26,030 nucleotides of DNA from assembly GCA_030045175.1 (NCBI GenBank), contig JASIBM010000006.1, positions 1 to 26,030 of the forward strand. The letters are read 5' to 3'. Made by a program: the position numbers and the translations under genes. Positions 14,339-22,586 of the stretch are shown one piece after another; within the stretch, counting starts at the first letter, position 1; every line of letters begins with the position of its first letter. The notes under the pieces are model-generated. The model saw only the letters and a list, made by a program, of their open reading frames with translations. It was not told the origin of the DNA and made no database searches. The stretch comes from Streptosporangiaceae bacterium. Lineage in GTDB: Bacteria > Actinomycetota > Actinomycetes > Streptosporangiales > Streptosporangiaceae.

Positions 14339-14440
14339 GCCAGGCGGGGCCGCGCACGAGGCGCCGCGCGGGCTGACGCGGTCGCCGAAGCGGGTCGCCT
14401 GCGGCCGGGAACCGCGTTCGCCCAGCCGTGGCCGGGCCGG

Positions 14441-14446
14441 TAGCGT
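14441..14446 (+). promoter_or_regulatory. Probable -10 box of a leaderless glpD mRNA
   Basis: TAGCGT lies seven bases before the GTG at 14454 and no Shine-Dalgarno sequence is present, fitting a leaderless transcript. Confidence 0.4.
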
Positions 14447-14453
14447 GTGAATT

Positions 14454-16181
14454 GTGATTCCACGCGGAACCGCGAGCATCGGTCCTGAGCAGCGCGCAGA
14501 CGCCTTGCGCGGGCTGGCGGAGAGGGAGCACCAGGTTCTGATCGTGGGCGGCGGGGTGGTCGGGGCTGGCGTAGCGCTCGACGCGGCGACTCGCGGGCTC
14601 ACGGTCGGGCTGCTCGAGGCCAGGGACTTTGGCGCGGGCACGTCGTCCCGATCGAGCAAGCTCATCCACGGTGGGCTGCGTTACCTCGAGCAGCTCAACA
14701 CCAGCCTGGTCAGGGAGGCGCTCACCGAGCGGTCGCTGTTGTTGCAGCGGATCGCCCCGCACCTGGTTCGGCCCGTGCCGTTCCTCTTCCCCTTCACCCA
14801 CCACGGCTGGGAACGTGCCTACGTCGGCGCCGGGGTGACCATGTACGACCTACTCGGGGTGGCCCGAGGACAGTTCAGGGGCTTGCCGCTGCACCGCCAG
14901 CTCACCAGGCGGGCGGCGCTGCGGCTCGCGCCCGCCTTGCGCAAGTCTGCGCTCACCGGGGCGCTTCAGTACTGGGACGCCCAGGTAGACGACGCGAGGT
15001 ACGTGATCGACCTGATCCGGACCGCGGCAGGCTACGGTGCGCACGTGGCGTCGCGAACGCAGGTCACCGGGTTCCTGCGGGAAGGCGAAAGGGTCACGGG
15101 CGTTCGGGCTGTCGATCTTGAGTCGGGCTCGGAGCTACGGATCAGGGCGCAGCAGGTGGTGAACGCCACGGGGGTCTGGACCGATGAGATCCAGGCCATG
15201 GTGGGTGGCCGCGGCTCGATCAACGTGCGCGCATCCAAGGGGGTGCACCTCGTCGTTCCGCGGGACAGGATTCACTCAAGCACCGGCATCATCTTGCGCA
15301 CGCCGTTGAGCGTGTTGTTCGTCATCCCATGGGGACGACACTGGATAATCGGCACGACCGACACTGAATGGACGCTGTCCAAGTCCCATCCGGCGGCGAG
15401 CCGGGCGGACATCGACTACGTGCTCGGCCAGGCCAACCGGGTGCTGGCGGTGCCGCTGACGCACGACGATGTCGAGGGTGTCTACGCCGGCCTGCGGCCA
15501 CTGCTCGCCGGGGAGTCCGAGACCACGTCCAAGCTGTCCAGAGAGCACACGGTGGCTCACCCGGTGCCCGGCCTCGTGATGATCGCCGGCGGCAAGTACA
15601 CGACCTACCGGCTGATGGCCCGCGACGCCGTGGACGCCGTCGCCCACGGCCTCGACGACAAGGTCGCCCCTTCGTGCACGGACCAGATTCCGCTGGCTGG
15701 CGCGGACGGCTTCCAGGCGCTGTGGAACTCGCGGCACGCGCTTGCCCGCACCTCCGGCCTGCACGTCGCGCGGATCGAGCACCTGCTGCGCAGGTACGGC
15801 TCCCTGGTCAGCGAGGTGCTCGATGCGATCGCGGCCGACCCGGGCCTTGCCGCGCCCCTGGCGGGCGCCGATGATTACCTGCGTGTTGAGGTGGTCTACG
15901 CGGTCACCCACGAGGGCGCGCGGCATCTGGATGACGTCCTGAGCAGGCGCACGCACATCTCCATCGAGACCTGGGATCGCGGCTTGTCGGCGGCCGACGA
16001 GGTGGCTGAATTGATGGCCGGACCGATGGGGTGGCCACCAGAGCAGGTAACCAGGGAACTGGAGAACTACCGTGCCAGGGTCGCCGCCGAGCGCAAGTCG
16101 CAGGAGGCGGACACCGACACGGAGGCCGACGCGATCCGTCTCGGCGCCTCCGACATCGTCCCCGTCCTGATCGGCGATTAG
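14454..16181 (+). CDS. glpD: Glycerol-3-phosphate dehydrogenase (FAD, aerobic type)
   Basis: It oxidises sn-glycerol-3-phosphate to dihydroxyacetone phosphate and passes electrons to the membrane quinone pool. The 575-residue protein has the FAD Rossmann motif VLIVGGGVVGAGVALDAATRG at 28-48, followed by the family signature FGAGTSSRSSKLIHGGLRYLEQ at 59-80. Further GlpD blocks are VVNATGVWTDEI, ASKGVHLVVPRD, LFVIPWGRHWIIGTTDTEW and GGKYTTYRLMARDAVD, and a helical C-terminal domain includes VVYAVTHEGARHLDDVLSRRTHI. The length is normal. GTG at 14454 is preferred because of the -10-like box; a short acidic, hydrophilic tail ends the chain. trpS copy 2 follows 29 bases later, with its own promoter-like box. 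Confidence 0.95.
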   Translation: MIPRGTASIGPEQRADALRGLAEREHQVLIVGGGVVGAGVALDAATRGLTVGLLEARDFGAGTSSRSSKLIHGGLRYLEQLNTSLVREALTERSLLLQRIAPHLVRPVPFLFPFTHHGWERAYVGAGVTMYDLLGVARGQFRGLPLHRQLTRRAALRLAPALRKSALTGALQYWDAQVDDARYVIDLIRTAAGYGAHVASRTQVTGFLREGERVTGVRAVDLESGSELRIRAQQVVNATGVWTDEIQAMVGGRGSINVRASKGVHLVVPRDRIHSSTGIILRTPLSVLFVIPWGRHWIIGTTDTEWTLSKSHPAASRADIDYVLGQANRVLAVPLTHDDVEGVYAGLRPLLAGESETTSKLSREHTVAHPVPGLVMIAGGKYTTYRLMARDAVDAVAHGLDDKVAPSCTDQIPLAGADGFQALWNSRHALARTSGLHVARIEHLLRRYGSLVSEVLDAIAADPGLAAPLAGADDYLRVEVVYAVTHEGARHLDDVLSRRTHISIETWDRGLSAADEVAELMAGPMGWPPEQVTRELENYRARVAAERKSQEADTDTEADAIRLGASDIVPVLIGD

Positions 16182-16197
16182 GGTATCGAGCCGCGGA

Positions 16198-16203
16198 TAG
16201 ACT
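16198..16203 (+). promoter_or_regulatory. Probable -10 box of a leaderless trpS copy 2 mRNA
   Basis: TAGACT lies seven bases before the ATG at 16211, with no Shine-Dalgarno sequence between them. Confidence 0.4.
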
Positions 16204-16210
16204 GCCGCCT

Positions 16211-17215
16211 ATGCCCGCGCTACGTGTGTTCTCTGGCATCCAGCCGACCGCCGACTCCTTCCACCTCGGCAACTACCTCGGCGCGCTGCGCCAGTGGGTG
16301 GCGCTACAGGAGACGCACGACGCCTTCTACTGCGTCGTCGACTTGCACGCGATCACGGTGCCCCAAGACCCGGCGCTGCTGCGCCGGCGGTCGCGGATCG
16401 CGGTCGCCCAGTTGTTCGCCGCCGGGCTCGACCCCGAGCGCTGCACGGTCTTCGTGCAGAGCCACATTCCCGAGCACGCCGAGCTCGCCTGGGTGCTCAG
16501 CTGCCTGACTGGGTTCGGCGAGGCGAGCAGGATGGTGCAGTTCAAGGACAAGGCCCAGAAATCGGGCGCCGACCAGGCGAGCGTGGGCCTGTTCACGTAT
16601 CCGATACTCCAGGCCGCCGACATCTTGCTCTACCAGACTGACCAGGTGCCGGTCGGCGAGGATCAGCGACAGCACCTCGAGCTCACCAGGGACCTGGCGC
16701 AGCGCTTCAACCGCAGGTTTGGCGATACCTTCGTGGTGCCAGGCCCGTACATCGTCGCCGACGTCGCCAAGATCTCCGACCTGCAGGATCCGTCGGTCAA
16801 GATGAGCAAGTCGGCGTCGGCGCCGCAGGGCATCGTCGACGTGCTCGAGGAGCCTGCCTCGATCCGCAGGAAGATCAGCCGGGCGGTTACCGACCTTGAC
16901 ACGGACATCAGGGCGGACGAGCAGGCTAAGCCCGGAGTAACCAACCTGCTGCGGATCTACGCGGCCCTGAGCGGCGCGAGCGTCGCCGACCTTGAGGCGC
17001 GATACGCCGGCGCTGGCTACGGCGCGTTCAAGAAGGACCTGGCCGAGGTCGTGGTCAGTGCCCTGGCGCCGATCAGGGAGCAGGCCGAGAAGATGCTCGC
17101 CGACGAGGCCGAGCTTGACCGGCTGCTCGCCGCTGGCGCGGCCCGGGCGCGCGAGGTGGCGAGCAGGACGATGGCCCAGGTCAGGGACCGCGTCGGCTTC
17201 CTGGCCAGCCGGTAG
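16211..17215 (+). CDS. trpS: Tryptophanyl-tRNA synthetase, housekeeping-type copy 2
   Basis: The 334-residue class I synthetase has the standard bacterial TrpRS length. LRVFSGIQPTADSFHLGNYLGALRQW at 4-29 carries the HIGH-type motif, then VVDLHAITVPQDP at 42-54, VPVGEDQRQHLELTRDLAQRFN at 147-168, and KMSKS at 197-201. The sequence, including FVQSHIPEHAELAWVL and GEASRMVQFKDK, closely resembles the mycobacterial housekeeping TrpRS. The ATG at 16211 gives the family's usual start. No Trp leader peptide is visible before it, unlike copy 1 at 3745-4821, so this is probably the constitutive enzyme. It is convergent with the carboxypeptidase gene. Confidence 0.96.
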   Translation: MPALRVFSGIQPTADSFHLGNYLGALRQWVALQETHDAFYCVVDLHAITVPQDPALLRRRSRIAVAQLFAAGLDPERCTVFVQSHIPEHAELAWVLSCLTGFGEASRMVQFKDKAQKSGADQASVGLFTYPILQAADILLYQTDQVPVGEDQRQHLELTRDLAQRFNRRFGDTFVVPGPYIVADVAKISDLQDPSVKMSKSASAPQGIVDVLEEPASIRRKISRAVTDLDTDIRADEQAKPGVTNLLRIYAALSGASVADLEARYAGAGYGAFKKDLAEVVVSALAPIREQAEKMLADEAELDRLLAAGAARAREVASRTMAQVRDRVGFLASR

Positions 17216-17224
17216 CGTCACGCG

Positions 17225-17277
17225 CATGATCGTGGTCGTTTGTCAGCTCGGACAGCTGAAGATCGTCCGCGATCATG
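17225..17277. repeat. CATGATC-ended palindromic element, copy 2
   Basis: This 53-bp element pairs its left arm CATGATCGTGGTCG with the right arm CGTCCGCGATCATG, with one wobble and one mismatch. An inner CAGCT/AGCTG stem forms the tip. It lies wholly between the convergent trpS copy 2 and carboxypeptidase genes, where it could terminate both. Confidence 0.75.
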
Positions 17278-17298
17278 GTCTACGGGGCGGGTCGCTGG

Positions 17299-18657
17299 CT
17301 AGCCGGGGCCTTGCCTGGCGACCAGCCGCGCTCGTCGCAGCCAGGCCGGCCCGGTGAGCGAGTAGCTGTACGGGTCACCGCCGACGCGGCCGTCGTAGGC
17401 CGTTCCCGTATTAGCGATCATGAGGTCGCGTCCGAGGCCGGCGCCGGCGCTGTTGGCGTCGGCGTCAGCGGCCGGACGCACGAGGCGCGTCGCGGCGGCC
17501 GCCAGGTGGCCGGTGGCGGCACGAGCCCGGCCGCCGTAGGCCGTCGTGACGCTCCCAGGAAGCGGCGGCACCAGCACGCCAACCGGGCGTACCTTGCCGT
17601 CCATCGCGAATCCCCAGTTGAGCAACTTCTCGGCCGACGTGATCTCGGTGAGCGGCGTGGCGTGCAAGATGGTGACGATAAGCGTGACCCCGTGTCGCCT
17701 GGCCAGGCCGATATAGGTCGCCTCGGCCCTGATCGTCCATCCGATCTTGCCTCCTATCCCGCCGCGGTACTGAGTCAGCAGGGAGTTCTGGTTGGTCATG
17801 GTGACCTGGTTGTGCCTGCTGATCGGGAAGGTGGCCGTCAGCGTGGAGTCGTACCGCATGAACGAGGGCATCCGCAGCGCCCTGCGCGCGATCAGCGCCT
17901 CGTCGTACGCGGAGACCACTTGGCCCGCCGCGGGCAGCCCGTTCGGCACCTTGGCGACCACGTCGTACGCCTGAAGGTGATGAGCCTCGGCGTTCATCAG
18001 CCGCATCCCCTTGGCGAACGAGCCGCTGGCCTGGACGAGCGACACCGCCGCGTCGTTCGCCGAGACCATCAGCAGCGCGCGGAACAGGTCGGCCGCGCGG
18101 TACTTGTGGCCGGGGATGACGCCGATGATGTTCGGCTCGACAGAGGCCGCCAGCCTGGTGGCGAGCACCATGGTGTCGGGGCGCAGCCTGGGCAGCATGG
18201 TGATGGCGGTGAGCACCTTCAGCGTGCTGGCCGGAGGGTACAGCCCGTGGGGGTCCTTGGCGGCGAGCACCTGGCCGGTGCCTGCCGTCGCGATCACGTA
18301 GGCGGAGGCAGGCACCGAGGGCAGCGGCGGCGAGCCAGGCGGGTCGCGCACGATGATGCCGCTTGATGCGAGCAGCCGGCCGCCGACGTCGCGGTTGGGC
18401 ACGTTCGCCGGCCCGCGCGGGGCCGAGCCTGAGCGACCTGACCTGGGCCGAACTGACCTGGATCGGGTCGGTGCGGACCGGCCGTGCCCTGGTCCGCTCA
18501 GCCTGGGCTTGGCCGGCTTGCCGGCCGCTGCGGCATGCGCAGGGATCTGCGAGCCGGTGCTTGACTCGATCAGCACTAGCGCGATCACGGTCGCCACCAC
18601 GGCGACCGTGATCGCGATCGCTGACATTGCAGCGTTCCTGCTGATCCTCATCAGCAT
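17299..18657 (-). CDS. D-alanyl-D-alanine carboxypeptidase (S11 penicillin-binding protein)
   Basis: It trims the terminal D-Ala from peptidoglycan pentapeptides outside the cell membrane. The 452-residue protein has a signal anchor at about 9-30 (AAMSAIAITVAVVATVIALVLI), then a Pro, Arg and Ser-rich linker at about 45-90. The S11 domain has the motifs SxxK (Ser144-Thr-Leu-Lys147), SxN (Ser199-Ala-Asn201) and a KIG triad (Lys304) in GGIGGKIGWT in place of the more common KTG. No strong C-terminal membrane helix is seen. The ATG at 18657 follows GAAGGA four bases upstream; ATG at 18651 is also possible. It is convergent with trpS copy 2 and divergent from the mutase gene. Confidence 0.9.
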   Translation of the reverse strand: MLMRISRNAAMSAIAITVAVVATVIALVLIESSTGSQIPAHAAAAGKPAKPRLSGPGHGRSAPTRSRSVRPRSGRSGSAPRGPANVPNRDVGGRLLASSGIIVRDPPGSPPLPSVPASAYVIATAGTGQVLAAKDPHGLYPPASTLKVLTAITMLPRLRPDTMVLATRLAASVEPNIIGVIPGHKYRAADLFRALLMVSANDAAVSLVQASGSFAKGMRLMNAEAHHLQAYDVVAKVPNGLPAAGQVVSAYDEALIARRALRMPSFMRYDSTLTATFPISRHNQVTMTNQNSLLTQYRGGIGGKIGWTIRAEATYIGLARRHGVTLIVTILHATPLTEITSAEKLLNWGFAMDGKVRPVGVLVPPLPGSVTTAYGGRARAATGHLAAAATRLVRPAADADANSAGAGLGRDLMIANTGTAYDGRVGGDPYSYSLTGPAWLRRARLVARQGPG

Positions 18658-18891
18658 CTCGTCCTTCGATCCGGCTGCGGCTGGCGCACGCCATTGCCTC
18701 CAGGTTCGCGGACGCGGCGAGGCGGGCCAGCCCGCGCGTAGTGATAACCGCACGTACCGCACGTGACTGTCCCCGCGGGAACGCCGCGCACCCGTGCGGC
18801 ATTCTGGCTCGATGGTGGTGTAATCGGTGTGACAAGCGCAGACCGTCGGCAAAGACAGCTCCCCGATTGGCTCACGTCCGCCTGTGCTAGC

Positions 18892-18922
18892 CCCGCTCGC
18901 CTCCGGGCGCCTTTGAGGCGCC
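18892..18922 (-). repeat. Inverted fragment of the dispersed GC-rich repeat, copy D
   Basis: This is the reverse complement of the hairpin end of copy A (5973-6003): GGCGCC and GCGAGCGGG blocks, with stem GGCGCCT/AGGCGCC and a three-base loop. It sits 28 bases before the mutase start, and its loop supplies TTGAGG, a possible -35. Confidence 0.65.
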
Positions 18923-18943
18923 TCTGGCAGCGCGTCGTAATCT
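18913..18943 (+). promoter_or_regulatory. Candidate mutase promoter, leaderless
   Basis: TAATCT at 18938-18943 lies six bases before the ATG at 18950 and matches the leaderless pattern. TTGAGG at 18913-18918 is a possible -35 at the rather long spacing of 19 bases. The rest of the 292-base divergent region from 18658 shows no gene. Confidence 0.4.
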
Positions 18944-18949
18944 TGTCCT

Positions 18950-20530
18950 ATGGCGCGCATGTCGGAATCCGGGGAACCCATCGAGCCCGTCTACGGGCCT
19001 AAGGCGCTGGACGGCTTCGACCCCTGTCGCGACCTCGGCGAGCCAGGGGAGTTTCCTTACACGCGCGGCGTCCATCCCGACATGTACGTCACCAGGCCAT
19101 GGACCATGCGGCAGTACGCCGGCTTCTCTACCGCGGCCGATTCCAATCGCCGGTACCGGCAGCTGATCGCGGCCGGCGGCACGGGCTTGTCCGTTGCCTT
19201 CGACCTGCCGACCCAGATGGGGTACGACTCGGACGCGCCGCAGGCACACGGCGAGGTCGGGAAGGTCGGCGTCGCCATCGACTCGATCGAGGACATGCAC
19301 GTACTGCTCGATCAGATCCCGCTCGGCACCGTGTCCACCTCGATGACGATCAACGCGCCGGCCGCCGTCCTGCTCCTGCTCTACGAGCTCGTGGCGGCCG
19401 AGCGGGGGATCGAAGCGAGCAGCCTGACCGGCACCATACAGAACGACATCTTGAAGGAGTACATCGCCAGGGGAACGTACATCTACCCACCAGGCCCGTC
19501 GCTTCGCCTCGTGGCGGACACGTTCGCCTACTGCCGTGCCCAGATCCCGCGCTGGAACACGATCTCCATATCTGGCTATCACATGGCCGAAGCCGGCGCC
19601 ACGCCGGTCCAGGAAGTCGCGTTCACGCTGGCCAACGCCAAGGAATACGTGCGCGCCGCGATCGCGTCCGGCCTTGCCGTGGATGATTTCGGGCCGCGGC
19701 TTTCGTTCTTCTTCGTCGCCAGGACAACCCTGCTCGAGGAGGTCGCCAAGTTCCGGGCAGCGCGGTGGCTCTGGGCGCACATCATGGCCGATGAGTTCGG
19801 GGCCAAGAACCCGAAGTCGCAGATGCTGCGCTTCCACACCCAGACCGCCGGGGTGCAGCTCACCGCGCAGCAGCCCGAGGTCAATCTCGCGCGGGTAACC
19901 GTGCAGGCGCTCGCTGCCATCCTCGGCGGCACGCAGTCGCTGCACACCAACGCCTACGACGAGGCGATCGCCCTGCCCACGGAGAAGGCCGCGAAGCTTG
20001 CGCTGCGCACTCAGCAGGTGCTCGCTTACGAGACCGACCTGACCGCCACCGTCGATCCGCTGGCCGGCTCCTACGCGGTGGAGTCGCTGACCGCGGACAT
20101 CAGGGAGCGGGCGGCCGAGCTCATCGCGCAGATCGACCACATGGGCGGCGCTGTCGCCGCGATCGAGCAAGGCTTTCAGAAGGCCGAGATCGAGCGGTCG
20201 GCGTACGATGTGACCAGGCAGATCGACGCAGGCGACAGGGTGGTCGTCGGCGTGAACAGGTTCACGGACACCGACGACGAAGCCTACGCGCCGCTCCGGG
20301 TCGACCCTGTGATCGAGCGTGAGCAAGCCGAGCGACTCGCGAGGCTGCGCAGGACAAGGGACGCCGCGACCGTGACCAGGGGTCTCGACGCCGTCAGGCG
20401 CGCGGCGGCGGGCACCGACAACGTCCTGCACCCGTTGCGCCGAGCGCTGGCGGCTAGGGCGACGGTGGGCGAGGTCTGTGACGCGCTGCGCGATGCCTGG
20501 GGAACGTATCGCCCGGCCGATGCGTACTAG
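18950..20530 (+). CDS. Methylmalonyl-CoA mutase-type catalytic subunit without B12-binding domain
   Basis: The 526-residue protein is the TIM-barrel substrate-binding part of an adenosylcobalamin-dependent acyl-CoA mutase. It interconverts methylmalonyl-CoA and succinyl-CoA if the specificity reading is right. Signature blocks are RPWTMRQYAGFSTAADSN, TGLSVAFDLPTQMGYDSD, GTIQNDILKEYIARGTYIYPP, WNTISISGYHMAEAGAT and TQSLHTNAYDEAIALPT. Tyr56, Arg174 and His211 align at one constant offset with Tyr89, Arg207 and His244 of the Propionibacterium enzyme. Tyr and Arg at these places mark methylmalonyl-CoA rather than isobutyryl-CoA or hydroxyisobutyryl-CoA mutases. The C-terminal cobalamin domain (DxHxxG) is absent, so a separate small subunit is needed; none is in this window. 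Confidence 0.92.
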   Translation: MARMSESGEPIEPVYGPKALDGFDPCRDLGEPGEFPYTRGVHPDMYVTRPWTMRQYAGFSTAADSNRRYRQLIAAGGTGLSVAFDLPTQMGYDSDAPQAHGEVGKVGVAIDSIEDMHVLLDQIPLGTVSTSMTINAPAAVLLLLYELVAAERGIEASSLTGTIQNDILKEYIARGTYIYPPGPSLRLVADTFAYCRAQIPRWNTISISGYHMAEAGATPVQEVAFTLANAKEYVRAAIASGLAVDDFGPRLSFFFVARTTLLEEVAKFRAARWLWAHIMADEFGAKNPKSQMLRFHTQTAGVQLTAQQPEVNLARVTVQALAAILGGTQSLHTNAYDEAIALPTEKAAKLALRTQQVLAYETDLTATVDPLAGSYAVESLTADIRERAAELIAQIDHMGGAVAAIEQGFQKAEIERSAYDVTRQIDAGDRVVVGVNRFTDTDDEAYAPLRVDPVIEREQAERLARLRRTRDAATVTRGLDAVRRAAAGTDNVLHPLRRALAARATVGEVCDALRDAWGTYRPADAY

Positions 20531-20941
20531 TTAGCCTAACCAGCCGACTGATTCGTACTAATCAATATAAATCCTGAACTCACCGCAATCGATCTGGTTA
20601 GCGGTGCCGCTGCCACTATCGCGCAACGTCAGCATTCGGCGGTCCGTGGCGCTACCATGCATAGCTAAGTCAGATCGCATCTCGTCAGATCGGCGTGATG
20701 CGAGCGGACGCCTTCCTCAGCGCCATGTCGATGGCAGTTCAGGGCGTAAGCGGTCGCATGGATGCTGGGTACGAGCAGTGGGCCTGCTGACGACGCCGGA
20801 CATTCCGGTGGGAGGACTGCGATTCGCCTCGTCAGCGTACCCGCGTGGGTTAGTCGTAGTTCCGGCCCTGAACGGACGGACAGGTGCCGGCGTATCACGG
20901 TCGCCTTGGTATAGGTCCCGATACGACAGCGTGAAGGGCGA
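20531..20941. other. Gene-poor stretch after the mutase
   Basis: No convincing gene is seen. An 8-bp inverted repeat, CTAACCAG (20536-20543) with CTGGTTAG (20594-20601), flanks an AT-rich centre and could be the mutase terminator. CGTACTA occurs twice (near 20523 and 20554). TCGCATC and GATGCGA (near 20680-20705) form another small inverted repeat. The base composition is less GC-rich than the genes around it. Confidence 0.4.
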
Positions 20942-21103
20942 ATGAAGAGACTCTGTGCCTGGGCAGCCCCGGGCAACGGTACCCCGGTGCAGGCCGCCGC
21001 GGGCGCTCGCGTCATCCTTAGCCAATGGGCCTGGTACGCCCGCCAGCGCACCGGCATCGCTCCTGACCTGCACGTTGCCACGGGGGAGGCGGCGAATGGC
21101 TGA
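20942..21103 (+). CDS. Possible 53-residue small protein coupled to the M20 gene
   Basis: An ATG at 20942 opens a 53-residue frame (MKRLCAWAAPGNGTPVQAAA onward) whose TGA overlaps the start of the M20 gene by eight bases, as in translational coupling. It has GAAGGG three bases before its ATG and mostly GC third positions. I do not recognise the protein and it may be chance. Confidence 0.25.
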   Translation: MKRLCAWAAPGNGTPVQAAAGARVILSQWAWYARQRTGIAPDLHVATGEAANG

Positions 21104-22586
21104 GCATGACCTTGTCGGCGAGCTCGACGCGTTCCTCGAGCATCATGAGCCGGATCTGATCGACTTCCGCAGGGACCTGCACGCCCATCCGGAGGTCGGC
21201 TACAGCGAGCACAGAACGACCAGGAAGATCGCGCAGCGGCTTGAGGCCGCCGGCATCCAGCCGCTTGTCCTGCCCAAGGGCACCGGGCTGATCGCCGACA
21301 TCGGGGGAGGCGCCGACGATGAGGCGACCGTGGCGCTGCGGGCCGACATCGACGCGCTGCCGATCTCAGACGAGAAGAAGGTTCCCTACCGGTCGGTGAA
21401 CCTTGGCGCGTGCCATGCCTGCGGGCATGACGTGCACACCTCGATCTTGCTGGGAACCGGCCTTTTCCTGGCGAGGGCGGCCGCCGCCGGTGCGTTGCCC
21501 GCCAAGGTACGGCTGATCTTCCAGCCGGCCGAGGAGATAGCAGGTGGTGCACTCGACGTGCTTGCGGCCGGCGGTCTGTCGTCGGTGGACCGGATCTTCG
21601 CGCTGCACTGCGATCCCAAGCTGGAGGTCGGCAAGGTCGGCACCAGGATCGGCCCGATCACCGCGGCGTGCGATGCGATCAAAGTGCAGCTATCCGGTCG
21701 CGGGGGCCATACCGCCCGGCCACATCTGACCGCGGACTTGGTCTATGCCCTCGGCAAGATCATTACCGAGCTTCCGGCCACCCTTGCCCGCTTGATCGAT
21801 CCACGTTCCAGCCTGAGTCTTGTCTGGGGCCGCGTCAACGCAGGCGGCGTGGGCAATGCGATCCCGGATGCAGGCATGGTCGAGGGGACCGTGCGCTGCC
21901 TGGACGACGCTGCCTGGCAGGCCGCGCCCGAGATGCTCAAGAACATCATGGAGTCGGTGACCAGCGCCTACGGCGTGGCCGCGGATCTTAGCTACGTGCG
22001 AACCGTGCCGCCGGCCGTCAACGAGGCAACTAGCACCGCCATGGTGGCTGCTGCGGCCGACCGGGTGCTCGGCCCCGACGCGGTCGTTCAGGCACCGCAG
22101 AGCCTCGGCGGCGAGGACTTCGCGTGGTACCTCCAGTCCATCCCGGGCAGCTTGTTCCGGCTGGGCACCCGTCGCCCAGGGTCGGTGGACGAGATCGATA
22201 TTCACCAGCCGATGTTCGATGTGGACGAGCGCTGCATCGCGATCGGCGTTCAGGTGATGGCCACGACCGCGATGACCGCGATCGGGCTGGCCGGCGGGGC
22301 GGTTCACGCGGCTGGACCCGCCGATGGCCTGATCGATGCGGGCGACGGGCCGATGGTGGCCATGGCCAGCGGGAATCCCGGCGGCGTCAGGCTGACCGGC
22401 CCGTTATTAGCCTGGGCCGGGCTGCGCCGGCCGGCCGGCGATGCGAGTAGGCGAGTGGGCATATTGTGGGCGCGGAAGGAGAACCTCGCATCGTGCCCGA
22501 ACCAAGCAAGCAGCCGAGCTGGGCCAGCCACCTGTCTACCTCGACCGGCCGGCAGGCCGAGGATGGCAGGCGGATTTATCGCATGA
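21096..22586 (+). CDS. M20 family metal-dependent amidohydrolase
   Basis: A 496-residue member of the M20D amidohydrolases (hippurate, indole-acetyl amino acid and N-acetyl amino acid hydrolase relatives); the substrate cannot be told. Visible elements are FRRDLHAHPEVGYSEHRTT at about 24-42, LRADIDALPI, the metal motif GACHACGHDVHTSILLGTG (Cys and His ligands), IFQPAEEIAGGALDVLAAG with the catalytic Glu pair, GRGGHTARPH from the lid domain, and GGEDFAWYLQSIPGS followed by IHQPMFDVDERCI. GGGGGAGG precedes the ATG at 21096. The family normally ends near residue 400 (after VMATTAMTAIG). Here about 95 low-complexity residues follow and overlap the next gene by 94 bases, which suggests a lost stop or frameshift. 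Confidence 0.9.
   Translation: MAEHDLVGELDAFLEHHEPDLIDFRRDLHAHPEVGYSEHRTTRKIAQRLEAAGIQPLVLPKGTGLIADIGGGADDEATVALRADIDALPISDEKKVPYRSVNLGACHACGHDVHTSILLGTGLFLARAAAAGALPAKVRLIFQPAEEIAGGALDVLAAGGLSSVDRIFALHCDPKLEVGKVGTRIGPITAACDAIKVQLSGRGGHTARPHLTADLVYALGKIITELPATLARLIDPRSSLSLVWGRVNAGGVGNAIPDAGMVEGTVRCLDDAAWQAAPEMLKNIMESVTSAYGVAADLSYVRTVPPAVNEATSTAMVAAAADRVLGPDAVVQAPQSLGGEDFAWYLQSIPGSLFRLGTRRPGSVDEIDIHQPMFDVDERCIAIGVQVMATTAMTAIGLAGGAVHAAGPADGLIDAGDGPMVAMASGNPGGVRLTGPLLAWAGLRRPAGDASRRVGILWARKENLASCPNQASSRAGPATCLPRPAGRPRMAGGFIA

Noticed and set aside
18887..20431. Long minus-strand frame opposite the mutase gene (514 codons)
   Set aside because: Antisense shadow of a conserved gene; it is rich in Arg, Gly and His with no domain pattern.
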